64,000 nucleotides of DNA, from NCBI GenBank assembly GCA_030834905.1, contig JAUQWZ010000011.1, forward strand, positions 535,319 to 599,318, written 5' to 3'. This DNA is from Aggregatilineales bacterium. Lineage in GTDB: Bacteria; Chloroflexota; Anaerolineae; Aggregatilineales; Phototrophicaceae. The stretch's first letter is position 1, and every line of letters starts with the position of its first letter. Below are positions 49,640-57,911 of this stretch, one piece after another. The notes beneath the pieces are model-generated. The model did no database searches. It was not told where the DNA came from and worked only from the letters and a program-made list of their open reading frames with translations. The translations under genes were made by a program, and so were the position numbers.

Positions 49640-50917
49640 ATGAGACGTTTTGTTGCTATTGCTTTGCTGCTGCTGCTGACGGTTCCGCTTGCAGTTCAGG
49701 CGCAGGACCCTGTCGAACTGCGCATCACCTGGTATGACGACGGCAATGAAGGCGAAGTACTGCGCGATCTGCTCGACCGCTTTGAAGCCGAAAACCCCGA
49801 CATTCGCGTCGTGATCGATACGGTTCCCTATTCCAGCATCCTCGAACAACTTCCGCTGCAAGTGGAAGCCGGTGAAGCGCCGGACATGGCGCGCGTCACC
49901 GATTTCGCCGCCTTCCGGGGGCACTATCTCGATCTGCGCCCGCTGGTTGCCGATGCGGCGTACTGGGATGAAAGCTTCCCGGTAGCCGTGTTCGACGCGC
50001 TGCGCCAGGAAGGGGACGGCGACGCCCTGTTCGGCTTCCCGAATCAGTTCACCGTGACCGGACCCTTCATCAACCGGACGCTGTTTGAGCAGGCGGGAAT
50101 CGAAGTACCCAGCGACAGCAGTGACGCCGTGACCTGGGACGAGTGGACGGCAGCCGCCGCTGAAGTCGCCGCCGCCACCGAGACGCCTTACGCCGTTGCG
50201 ATTGACCGCAGCGGTCATCGTGTTGCCGGTCCCGCCTTCAGCAATGGCGCGACCTTCTTCGAGGAAGACGGCAGCATCGTCATGGATACTCAGGGCTTGC
50301 GCGACACCCTTCAGATGATCGCCGACTGGCACGCCGACGGCATCACCCCGGCTGAAGTCTGGCTGGGTTCGGGCGGCAGCTACTCGCCAGCCGATCCGTA
50401 TTTCATCAACGGTCAGTTGGTGATGTACATGAGTGGCAGTTGGCAGGTGGGGCGCTTCAGCACCGATATCGATGACGCCTTTGACTGGGAAGTCGTTCCC
50501 AACCCCACCGGCGCTGGCGGCAGCACCGGTATGCCCGGCGGGACGGTCATGGTTGCCTTTGGCGATACCGAGCATCCTGAAGAAGTCGCCCGCGTGATGG
50601 ATTATCTGGTACAGGTGGATATCCTCAAGGAATTCACCGAGCGCACGCTGTTCATCCCCGGTCACCTGAACCTGGGCGAGCTGGATTACCAGACCGATTC
50701 AGCGCTGGCAGGCGCGGCGCTCTCGATGTTTGCTTCGGAAGTGCCGAAGCTGAGCGACCAGGCGTATGAGCTTCAGTATGGCGGTCAGGCGTTCGCCATC
50801 AACAACCCGATCCGCGACCGCCTGACTCAACTGCTCGCTGGCGAACTGACGATGGACGACGCAGTCGCCCGTATTCAGCAGGACGTGGACGACGCGCTCG
50901 CCACTGCCGCGCAGTAA
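49640..50917 (+). CDS. Sugar-binding protein of the third CUT1 ABC transporter
   Basis: 425 residues with a Sec signal peptide (RRFVAIALLLLLTVPLAVQAQ) and a family 1 solute-binding fold (LRITWYDDGNEGEVLRDLLDRFEAENPDIRVV; GEAPDMARVTDFAAF; GQLVMYMSGSWQVGRF). GTGGAGG lies ~8 bases before the ATG. It is followed by two hairpins and two permeases, then an esterase-like gene and, in alternating orientation, GH31, monooxygenase and oxidoreductase genes. Its ligand is unknown; if the locus processes a sulfosugar it would be the uptake receptor, which is speculative. Confidence 0.92.
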   Translation: MRRFVAIALLLLLTVPLAVQAQDPVELRITWYDDGNEGEVLRDLLDRFEAENPDIRVVIDTVPYSSILEQLPLQVEAGEAPDMARVTDFAAFRGHYLDLRPLVADAAYWDESFPVAVFDALRQEGDGDALFGFPNQFTVTGPFINRTLFEQAGIEVPSDSSDAVTWDEWTAAAAEVAAATETPYAVAIDRSGHRVAGPAFSNGATFFEEDGSIVMDTQGLRDTLQMIADWHADGITPAEVWLGSGGSYSPADPYFINGQLVMYMSGSWQVGRFSTDIDDAFDWEVVPNPTGAGGSTGMPGGTVMVAFGDTEHPEEVARVMDYLVQVDILKEFTERTLFIPGHLNLGELDYQTDSALAGAALSMFASEVPKLSDQAYELQYGGQAFAINNPIRDRLTQLLAGELTMDDAVARIQQDVDDALATAAQ

Positions 50918-50920
50918 CGA

Positions 50921-51015
50921 CCGCGATTTTTGATCGCGGGCAGATGCAAGCGCTTGTAGAGACCTAAACCGGATACACACAACGACACAGGGGTGCGGCG
51001 TGCCGCGCTCCTGTG
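50921..51015. terminator. Two hairpins between binding-protein and permease genes
   Basis: CCGCGAT (50921-50927) pairs with 50933-50939 across TTTTG, just after the stop codon. CACAGGGGTGCGGC (50986-50999) pairs with the region ending at 51015 with two wobble pairs. The second resembles the dispersed CAGGGG-type palindrome at 33131. Confidence 0.65.
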
Positions 51016-51093
51016 CCATCCACTATCCGTCGAACCGCTTCATCCGCGCAAGCCTGCCCGCGCCTGTTGGAATCGCCACCGAGGATTAACGTA

Positions 51094-52146
51094 ATGTCGC
51101 TGACGACTTCGGAGAGTCAGGATCATCATTCGTCCACTTCTATCCTTGAAACCATTTTCGCGCCGGTAAACCGGCTGTTAGGGGCGCTGGTTTCCGGGCT
51201 GATCAATGTGGTGGATATCGTCATGCACCCGCTGCAAGCCCGGCTTGGCGTGCGCGGCATGGCGTATGTATTTGTGCTGCCTAATCTGCTGATCTTCGGC
51301 ATCTTCATCATGCTGCCGATGCTGCTGAATTTCTATTACGCCTTCACCGGCGGGACAAACCTGTTCCCGCAGGATCGCCCGTTTGTGGGCGGGCAGAATC
51401 TGTCCACGCTGTTTGCCTGCGACAGCATCTTTGAGCCAAACACCTGCCGCGAAGACCTGTTCTGGCGGGCAGCCTGGAACACGCTGGGCTATGTCGTTGT
51501 CCAGGTGGGCATCCTGATTCTGATGTCGCTGATCACGGCGCTGGCGCTCAACCAGCGGATCGCCGCGCGCGGGTTTTTCCGCAGCGTCTTCTTTTATCCG
51601 GTGCTGCTGTCGCCGGTCGTGGTCGCCCTCATCTGGAAGTGGATTTTGCAGCAGGACGGCTTGCTGAATGCGCTGATCGTCAGTTTGGGTGGCGAAAAGA
51701 TTCCGTTTCTCGTCAACGCCCAGTGGGCGCAGACATGGGTGATCTTTATCAGCGTCTGGGCGCAGATGGGCTTTTTCACCCTCATCCTGCTGGCAGGGCT
51801 GCAAGCCATTCCACACGAATTCTATGAAGCGGCGGCGATTGACGGCGCTAACCGCTGGCAGTCGTTCAAGAGCGTGACGCTGCCGCTGCTGATGCCGACG
51901 ATGTTTGTCGTCATCATCCTGTCGCTCATTCGCGCGGTACAGGTGTTCGACCAGGTGTTCCCGTTCACAGGCGGCGGACCGGGTACGACGACGCTCTACA
52001 TGGTGCAGTACATTTACCAGACCGGCTTCGCCAACCAGACCAAAGAATATGGGCTGGCGGCGGCGGCTTCGCTGTTGATGGCGCTGTTCCTGCTGGCGCT
52101 GACGACGCTCCAGCTTCGCGCCGGACGCAGCAGCGATATTACCTGA
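51094..52146 (+). CDS. CUT1 sugar ABC transporter permease (MalF type)
   Basis: 350 residues from ATG at 51094 (GAGGA 8-9 bases upstream); the frame extends to 51013, across the second hairpin, but without support. The N-terminal ~45 residues contain an amphipathic segment before six membrane helices. There is an extra extracytoplasmic loop with two Cys (FACDSIFEPNTCREDLFW). The EAA loop is YEAAAIDGANRWQSFKSVTLP. It pairs with the permease 19 bp downstream. Confidence 0.92.
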   Translation: MSLTTSESQDHHSSTSILETIFAPVNRLLGALVSGLINVVDIVMHPLQARLGVRGMAYVFVLPNLLIFGIFIMLPMLLNFYYAFTGGTNLFPQDRPFVGGQNLSTLFACDSIFEPNTCREDLFWRAAWNTLGYVVVQVGILILMSLITALALNQRIAARGFFRSVFFYPVLLSPVVVALIWKWILQQDGLLNALIVSLGGEKIPFLVNAQWAQTWVIFISVWAQMGFFTLILLAGLQAIPHEFYEAAAIDGANRWQSFKSVTLPLLMPTMFVVIILSLIRAVQVFDQVFPFTGGGPGTTTLYMVQYIYQTGFANQTKEYGLAAAASLLMALFLLALTTLQLRAGRSSDIT

Positions 52147-52165
52147 TGCCACCTGAGGAAACCCG

Positions 52166-53218
52166 ATGAGCTTTATTGGCGATTATCTGACGCGGACTCA
52201 CGGCAGAAAACGGCTGGACAGGGCGGATTACCTGACCTATCTGTATCTGATCATCGGAACGGTGATGATGTTCGGTCCGGTCATCTGGCTGGTGATGTCG
52301 TCGTTCAAGACACAGGCGGAACTGGTGCGCTTCCCGCCCCGCTTCCTGCCCTACCGTCAGGACACGGTCAGCGTCGCGGGCTACGACGACCCGCTTCAAC
52401 TCTACAACGTGACGATGGACGACGGCAGCGTCCGCCAACTGGCGCAGGTGCGGCGCGTGGGCATCGAGGCGCAGATGATTGACCCCGCCGCCCCCGACGA
52501 GATCGTCCGCGTCAATATCAACCAGCGCCAGCCGGTGGAATCGATCTACTTTGGCTTTGAAAACTACGTTGACGGCGTCGAACGCTTCAGCTTCTGGACG
52601 TACTTCCGCAACAGCATCGTCGTCACCGCCAGCGCCACCCTGCTGACGCTGTTCATCAACAGCATGGCAGCCTTTGCCCTGAGCAAGTATCAGTTTCGCG
52701 GTAAAGACACGGTGCTGATGCTGACCATCGGCACGCTGATGGTGCCGCTGTCGGTCATCCTGATTCCGGCGTTTCTGGTGATCACCCAGGTCGGTTGGAA
52801 TAACAACCTGCTCGGCATCATCGTCCCCGCCGCCGCTACGCCAACGGGCGTTTTCCTGCTGCGCCAGTACATGCTGACCATCCCGGATGAACTGCTCGAC
52901 TCGGCGCGGATTGACGGAGCGAGCGAATGGCGCATCTACCTGCAAATCATCCTGCCGCTTGCCCGCCCGGCGCTGGCGGTGCTGGCGATCTTCTCGATCA
53001 TGTGGCGCTGGAACGACTTCCTCTGGCCCCTGATCGTCCTCAGCCGCAACGAATTGTTCACGATTCAGGTCGGCTTGAACTCGTTCCAGGGCGAATTGCA
53101 GACCCAGTGGAATTTGATCCTGGCGATGACGGTGCTGACGCTGCTGCCGATCACGCTGGTGTTCGCCTTCCTGCAAAAATACATCACCACCGGCATCGCC
53201 ACGACCGGCATGAAATAG
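52166..53218 (+). CDS. CUT1 sugar ABC transporter permease (MalG type) with enlarged periplasmic loop
   Basis: 350 residues, longer than the usual ~280 because roughly 70 extra residues (YRQDTVSVAGYDDPLQLYNV onward, to about NYVDGVERFS) lie between the first and second membrane segments. The core, with EAA loop LDSARIDGASEWRIYLQIILP and end ITTGIATTGMK, is standard. The extra loop is predicted to be extracytoplasmic and rich in beta-strand-forming residues, and may contact the binding protein or substrate. Confidence 0.9.
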   Translation: MSFIGDYLTRTHGRKRLDRADYLTYLYLIIGTVMMFGPVIWLVMSSFKTQAELVRFPPRFLPYRQDTVSVAGYDDPLQLYNVTMDDGSVRQLAQVRRVGIEAQMIDPAAPDEIVRVNINQRQPVESIYFGFENYVDGVERFSFWTYFRNSIVVTASATLLTLFINSMAAFALSKYQFRGKDTVLMLTIGTLMVPLSVILIPAFLVITQVGWNNNLLGIIVPAAATPTGVFLLRQYMLTIPDELLDSARIDGASEWRIYLQIILPLARPALAVLAIFSIMWRWNDFLWPLIVLSRNELFTIQVGLNSFQGELQTQWNLILAMTVLTLLPITLVFAFLQKYITTGIATTGMK

Positions 53219-53227
53219 GATTAACTG

Positions 53228-54229
53228 ATGCAGATTACCGCCGCGCCCACCCAACCGCCGCCCGCGTCACTGTCCGAATGGCTGCGCCAGCGCGAAACCA
53301 TCCGCGCCCGCTGGTGGGAACTGATGGGCGATTTACCGCCGCTGTTCACCCCACAGCCGACGCTGCTGGATCGCTCGACCCGCCAGGACTGCGTCGTCGA
53401 ACACTTCAGCTTTGACAACGGTACCGGCGCGGCGGTCTACGGCTACCTGCTGCTGCCGTCGAAGCAGTCCGCCCCCGCTCCGGCAGTCATTTACCTGCAC
53501 GCGCATGGCGGCAAATACGAGATCGGCAAAGACGAAGTATTCCACGAGCGCGTTCCCGGCGCGACACCGGCTGAAGCGCTGGTCAGCGCTGGTTACGTGG
53601 TGATGGCGGTTGATACCTATGCCTTTGGCGAGCGCATCGGACAAGCGCCCCCAGGCAGCCAGGATACCGCCCGAAACCTCGAACACGCGCTGTTCAAGCA
53701 TTTTTTGTGGCAGGGGACAGCCCTGTGGGGCATGATCGTGCGCGACGACCTGCTGGCGCTGAACTATCTGCTCACCCGCCCGGAAGTCGATCCGCAGCGC
53801 GTCGGCATCACCGGCATGAGCCTCGGCGGTTCGCGCGCCACCTGGTTAGGCGCGCTCGACGAACGCCCCCGCGCCATCGTCCCGGTCGCCCAGATGACGC
53901 GCTACCGCGATTTCGCGTCCAGCGGTCACTACAACGGACACAGCTTCTATTATTACGTGCCGGGCGTCTTTAAGACCGACCTCGACATGGAACATCTCGT
54001 CGCTTTAACCGCGCCGCGCCCGCAAACCATCCTCATCGGCGGAATCGATCCGCTGTCGCCGCTGGTCGGCATCCAATCGGTGGTCGCGCACGCCCGGCAG
54101 GTCTACGATCTCTACGGCGCGGGCGAACAATTACAGGTCACGATTGAGCCGGACATCGCCCATCAGTACACGCCAGCGATGTTTGAGCAGATGATGGCGA
54201 CCATGAACCGGACTCTGCTTAACGGCTGA
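53228..54229 (+). CDS. Dienelactone-hydrolase/acetyl-xylan-esterase-like alpha/beta hydrolase
   Basis: 333 residues, no signal peptide. Alpha/beta-hydrolase features: PAVIYLHAHGGKYEIGK (oxyanion-side loop), nucleophile elbow GMSLGGSRATWL, acid Asp in GGIDPLSP and catalytic His in IAHQYTP. The extended N-terminal helical stretch resembles the esterases found with plant-cell-wall enzymes. It starts 9 bp after the transporter permease and is surely co-transcribed. It would deacylate an imported sugar, removing acetyl or longer acyl groups. Its stop overlaps the stop of the converging GH31 gene by 11 bases. Confidence 0.82.
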   Translation: MQITAAPTQPPPASLSEWLRQRETIRARWWELMGDLPPLFTPQPTLLDRSTRQDCVVEHFSFDNGTGAAVYGYLLLPSKQSAPAPAVIYLHAHGGKYEIGKDEVFHERVPGATPAEALVSAGYVVMAVDTYAFGERIGQAPPGSQDTARNLEHALFKHFLWQGTALWGMIVRDDLLALNYLLTRPEVDPQRVGITGMSLGGSRATWLGALDERPRAIVPVAQMTRYRDFASSGHYNGHSFYYYVPGVFKTDLDMEHLVALTAPRPQTILIGGIDPLSPLVGIQSVVAHARQVYDLYGAGEQLQVTIEPDIAHQYTPAMFEQMMATMNRTLLNG

Positions 54230-56612
54230 TGGGCAGCGTCAGCCGCCAGCGTCCATCGCTAAGCTGACCGCCGGATAGCGTGGTCGAACCCTCGGTCGCC
54301 ACGATCAGCGTCAGCCGGTCATACGGCAGCCGGAAACCGTTGTGGAGCGTCTCCACCTTCGGCAGCAGCCGCCCCTCGTCAGCCGTCAGGCTCAGGCGCA
54401 GGCTGGTATATGCCCCATCAGCATAGGCGAAGCTCTCGCCATCATCCTCGTACAGCGTCATGCTGGTGGACGAGCGCGTGAAGACGTGTATCTCGCGGGT
54501 GTCGTCGGGACGCTCGCCCACGTAACGCATCAGTCCACCCATCGGGATCACGCCGCCGTCAGCAGCGAACAGCGGCAGGCGTTCCAGCGGCGCGGCGACC
54601 TCGATCTCCTGCCCGCCCTGATACCACTGACCGCTGTAAAAATCGCACCACCACGTCCCGGCAGGCAGATACACCCGCCGCGTCCGCGCGCCCGCTTCCA
54701 GCACCGACGCCACCAGCAGATGCGAGCCAAGCAGGAAGTCAAACGACTCCGTCCGGCAGCGCGGATCGTCCGGGAAGTGGTAGACCAGCGGGCGAATGAT
54801 AGGATTCCCGGTCTGGTGGGCTTCAGCCATCAGCGTGTAGAGATACGGCATCAGCCGGTAGCGGAACTGGATCGCCTCGCGCGCCAGCGGCAGCACGTCT
54901 TCGTGCATCCAGGGCGCGTTGACCGTCCCGTCGGTGTTCCACGAATGGATAGTAAAACGCGGGTGGAAGATGCCGTTCTGCACCCAACGGACGAACAGTT
55001 CCGGATCGGGCGCGGGACCGAAAAACCCGCCCACGTCATGCCCGGTGTGCGGCATCCCCGAAAGCCCCAGTCCCAGCCCCATCGGGATGTTATAGCGCAG
55101 CGTGTTCCACGAGGTTTCGTTGTCGCCTGACCACGTCTGAACGTAGCGCTGCATCCCAACGCAGGTCGAGCGCGACAGCACAAACGGGCGTTTGCCCGGT
55201 CGCTGCGCCAGCGCCGCCGCGTAGGACGAACGCGCCATCAGCAGCGTTTGCAGCGGGCGCGCCAGACTCATGCGCAGCGGCTGACCAAAACCATCGCAGA
55301 CTGCTTCGTCGTCCCACACTTCAAACTCGTTGTTGTCGTTCCACAGTCCATCAATGCCCAGCGACAGCAGCGCCGACTGTGCCTGCTGCTTCCACCAGTC
55401 AAAGCCCGCCTGACTGCTGAAATCGACGTAAGCGCCCACTTCGCTTTCGAACGCGCCGCCGCTCCAGAAGCGGCACAGCGTCGGCTGCCCGGTATCCGGA
55501 TCGCTGACAAAGCCGCCCGCAGACCGCAGGCTTTCGTACTCAGGATGGGTCGTCAGCAGATACGGCTTGATGTTCGGCGCAAGCCGGATTCCGGCGTCGT
55601 GAAAGGTATCCACCATCTGCTGCGGCGACGGAACCCGATCCCGATTCCAGGTGAAAACGAACCGCCTGCCGCTGTCGTCGGTGGTGTAGCCGGACGAAAG
55701 ATGGAACAGGTCGCAGGGGATATCGTGTTGCTGGCACAACTCGGCAAAGCGTTTCAACTGTTCCTGCGCGTCCGGTGCTTCGGTGTAGCTCATGGTCGAG
55801 CCTAAATAGCCCAGCGACCAGCGTGGCAGCATCGCCGGGCGTCCGGTCAGCGCCGTAAACTTTTGCACTACGTCGGCGATGGTCGGTCCGTAAATCAGCG
55901 TGTAGTCGAGATCGCCGTCGTCCGCCGTCATATAGCGGTAATGCCCCCAGAAGGCATCGATCTCCTGTCCCATGTCAAATGTCGTCGTGGCGAAGGTGTC
56001 GTAGAACAGCCCGTAGGCGATCTTCTGGCTGGGGATGTAGGTTATATAAAACGGATAGTGCTTGTACAGCGGGTCGCCGGTTTCGGCGTTGTAGCCCAGC
56101 GCATCCAGGTTGAGCATCCGCATCCGCCTGCCCTGTTTATCGAGCAGCCCCGAACGCTCGCCAAAGCCGAAATAATGCTCGTCGGCGCGGCGTTCGAGAT
56201 AGTGGTAAACCGTCCGCCCCGCCCGATCAAAGGTGTAGGCGCGGTGGCGCAGATCGCCCAGAAAGCGCTGCCCGCTGGCGTCGCTCCATTCGAGCCGTCC
56301 ATCCTTCAGATCCAGCGTCAGCCGCAGCGCCCCGGTCTGAATACGGAGCGAGCCGCCTTGCTGGCTGGTTTCGTAGGCGGGCAGCGGGAACGGACTCAGA
56401 TCGTCGCGCAGGCGACCTTCGCGCGGCGTATCACCCTCCTGCCCGACCACCGTCCACGTCCGGTTGAGGCGCGGCTTTCCATCCGGGCAAACGGACACGC
56501 GAATCAGGTCATGATCGAGAACACGTATCTGGAAGGTTTCGCCGCCCTGGCTGGCAAAGATGAGATCGTCCGGCGCGACGCGGCGCAGGTTGTTCAAAGT
56601 TGTCAATCGCAT
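54219..56612 (-). CDS. GH31 alpha-glucosidase-type hydrolase
   Basis: 797 residues from ATG at 56612; a 76-codon upstream extension reads into the next gene's start region and lacks support. The catalytic Asp is in DGLWNDNNEFEVWDD (nucleophile at about 426) and the acid/base Asp in TWSGDNETSW (about 497). The LSSGYTTDDSGRRFVFTWNRDRVP segment and the C-terminal domain are those of alpha-glucosidase-type GH31. Compared with E. coli sulfoquinovosidase YihQ, the sulfonate-binding Arg has an equivalent in GRRFVF, but the Trp three residues on is Phe, so a sulfoquinovosidase role is not supported by this motif. No signal peptide. It is divergent from the monooxygenase gene and probably shares its control region. 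Confidence 0.9.
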   Translation of the reverse strand: MRLTTLNNLRRVAPDDLIFASQGGETFQIRVLDHDLIRVSVCPDGKPRLNRTWTVVGQEGDTPREGRLRDDLSPFPLPAYETSQQGGSLRIQTGALRLTLDLKDGRLEWSDASGQRFLGDLRHRAYTFDRAGRTVYHYLERRADEHYFGFGERSGLLDKQGRRMRMLNLDALGYNAETGDPLYKHYPFYITYIPSQKIAYGLFYDTFATTTFDMGQEIDAFWGHYRYMTADDGDLDYTLIYGPTIADVVQKFTALTGRPAMLPRWSLGYLGSTMSYTEAPDAQEQLKRFAELCQQHDIPCDLFHLSSGYTTDDSGRRFVFTWNRDRVPSPQQMVDTFHDAGIRLAPNIKPYLLTTHPEYESLRSAGGFVSDPDTGQPTLCRFWSGGAFESEVGAYVDFSSQAGFDWWKQQAQSALLSLGIDGLWNDNNEFEVWDDEAVCDGFGQPLRMSLARPLQTLLMARSSYAAALAQRPGKRPFVLSRSTCVGMQRYVQTWSGDNETSWNTLRYNIPMGLGLGLSGMPHTGHDVGGFFGPAPDPELFVRWVQNGIFHPRFTIHSWNTDGTVNAPWMHEDVLPLAREAIQFRYRLMPYLYTLMAEAHQTGNPIIRPLVYHFPDDPRCRTESFDFLLGSHLLVASVLEAGARTRRVYLPAGTWWCDFYSGQWYQGGQEIEVAAPLERLPLFAADGGVIPMGGLMRYVGERPDDTREIHVFTRSSTSMTLYEDDGESFAYADGAYTSLRLSLTADEGRLLPKVETLHNGFRLPYDRLTLIVATEGSTTLSGGQLSDGRWRLTLPISR

Positions 56613-56717
56613 AAGAGGATTCCCGGCTGCTACAAGGCACGAACCGAGTATACTATCAGATGGGCAGCAGCCGTAACGACCGCAAGTTAGCGTATTGACC
56701 ATTTTGGAGAAAACTTT

Positions 56718-57869
56718 GTGATTGAGATTCGTTCCCCGCATCTGACCGGCGCTGAAGTAGCCTGGTTCGCGCCAATTTGCAACGACGACTATGAGTATCT
56801 GGGCGTACCCGATAACCGTCTGAAAAGCACCTTTGCCCATACGTCAAACATCCTGCTGACCGCCGACCGGCTCGGCTATCGCAATATCCTCTGCCCGTCG
56901 TCGTATCAGGTCGGGCAGGATACGCTGACCTTCGCCTCAGCCGTCGCGCCGCAAACGCGCAGCATCAACCTGCTGACGGCGGTACGCTGCGGCGAACTGC
57001 ACCCGCCAATGCTGGCGCGTACTATTGCCACGCTCGATCATATCCTGGAGGGGCGGCTGACGATCAACATCATCTCGTCGGATATGCCGGGCGAAAAACT
57101 CGATTCGATCAGCCGCTACCAGCGCTCGCGCGAAGTGATCGAAATCCTCAAGCAGGCATGGACGCAGGATCACATCGATTATCAGGGTCAGTTCTACACC
57201 CTTCAGTTGAATACTACCGACCCGGTGAAGCCCTACCAGCAGAACGGCGGACCGCTGCTGTATTTCGGCGGCTACTCGCCCGATGGCAAAGACCTGTGCG
57301 CCGAACACTGCGACGTTTACCTGATGTGGCCCGAAACTGAAGGCAATCTGCGCGGGCACATGGAAGACCTGACGGCGCGCGCCGCTGGCTATGGGCGAAA
57401 GCTGGACTACGGCTTGCGGGTGCATGTCATCGTCCGCGAAACCGAATCTGAAGCCCGCGCGGCGGCGCAGCGGCTCGTCTCTAAACTGGACGATACCTTT
57501 GGGACCGAAATCCGCGAACGCGCCCAGGATGCCAAAACGCTCGGCGTGGCGCTGCAATCGCAGGCGCGCGAACAGGCGGACAGCGAAGGCTACACCGAGC
57601 CGCACCTATGGACGGGCGTCGGGCGCGCGCGCTCCGGCTGCGGGGCGGCACTGGTGGGCGACCCCGACCAGATTCTGGCGAAGATCCGGCGCTATATGGA
57701 CATGGGCATCCGGGCGTTCATCTTCTCCGGCTACCCGCATCTGGACGAATGCGAGTTATTCGGGCGCTACGTACTGCCGCAGTTGGAAACCGTCTCGCTG
57801 CCGCGCGAGTTGGGGCGTATCCCCGACACAACCCCCGCCACCCCGCTGGGCGCAGGCGACAGGCGCTAG
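56718..57869 (+). CDS. SsuD-like FMN-dependent alkanesulfonate-type monooxygenase
   Basis: 383 residues from GTG at 56718 (GGAGA 8 bases upstream). A luciferase-like TIM barrel. Segment-by-segment it follows E. coli Ssu[40 protein letters not shown] with Arg and His at about 234 and 236, [19 protein letters not shown] with Arg at about 305, and FSGYPHLDE with Tyr at about 339. These are the Arg226, His228, Arg297 and Tyr331 of SsuD. The SsuD Cys54 position appears to be Val. It would use FMNH2 and O2 to split a C-S bond, releasing sulfite and an aldehyde; no flavin reductase gene is in the window. The neighbours (GH31, dehydrogenase, ROK kinase, importer) suggest a sugar substrate. Confidence 0.88.
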   Translation: MIEIRSPHLTGAEVAWFAPICNDDYEYLGVPDNRLKSTFAHTSNILLTADRLGYRNILCPSSYQVGQDTLTFASAVAPQTRSINLLTAVRCGELHPPMLARTIATLDHILEGRLTINIISSDMPGEKLDSISRYQRSREVIEILKQAWTQDHIDYQGQFYTLQLNTTDPVKPYQQNGGPLLYFGGYSPDGKDLCAEHCDVYLMWPETEGNLRGHMEDLTARAAGYGRKLDYGLRVHVIVRETESEARAAAQRLVSKLDDTFGTEIRERAQDAKTLGVALQSQAREQADSEGYTEPHLWTGVGRARSGCGAALVGDPDQILAKIRRYMDMGIRAFIFSGYPHLDECELFGRYVLPQLETVSLPRELGRIPDTTPATPLGAGDRR

Positions 57870-57911
57870 GCAGAATTGACTACAGGAAAAGAAAGAGAGC
57901 CAGAAACATCC

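Noticed and set aside
54219..56612. Second GH31 called as sulfoquinovosidase on context
   Set aside because: The YihQ Trp304 equivalent is Phe and the catalytic segment is of another GH31 type, so only alpha-glucosidase-type hydrolase is claimed.
56613..56840. 76-codon N-terminal extension of the second GH31
   Set aside because: It reads through the divergent control region and into the start of the monooxygenase gene; GH31 homology begins at MRLTTLNNLRRV.
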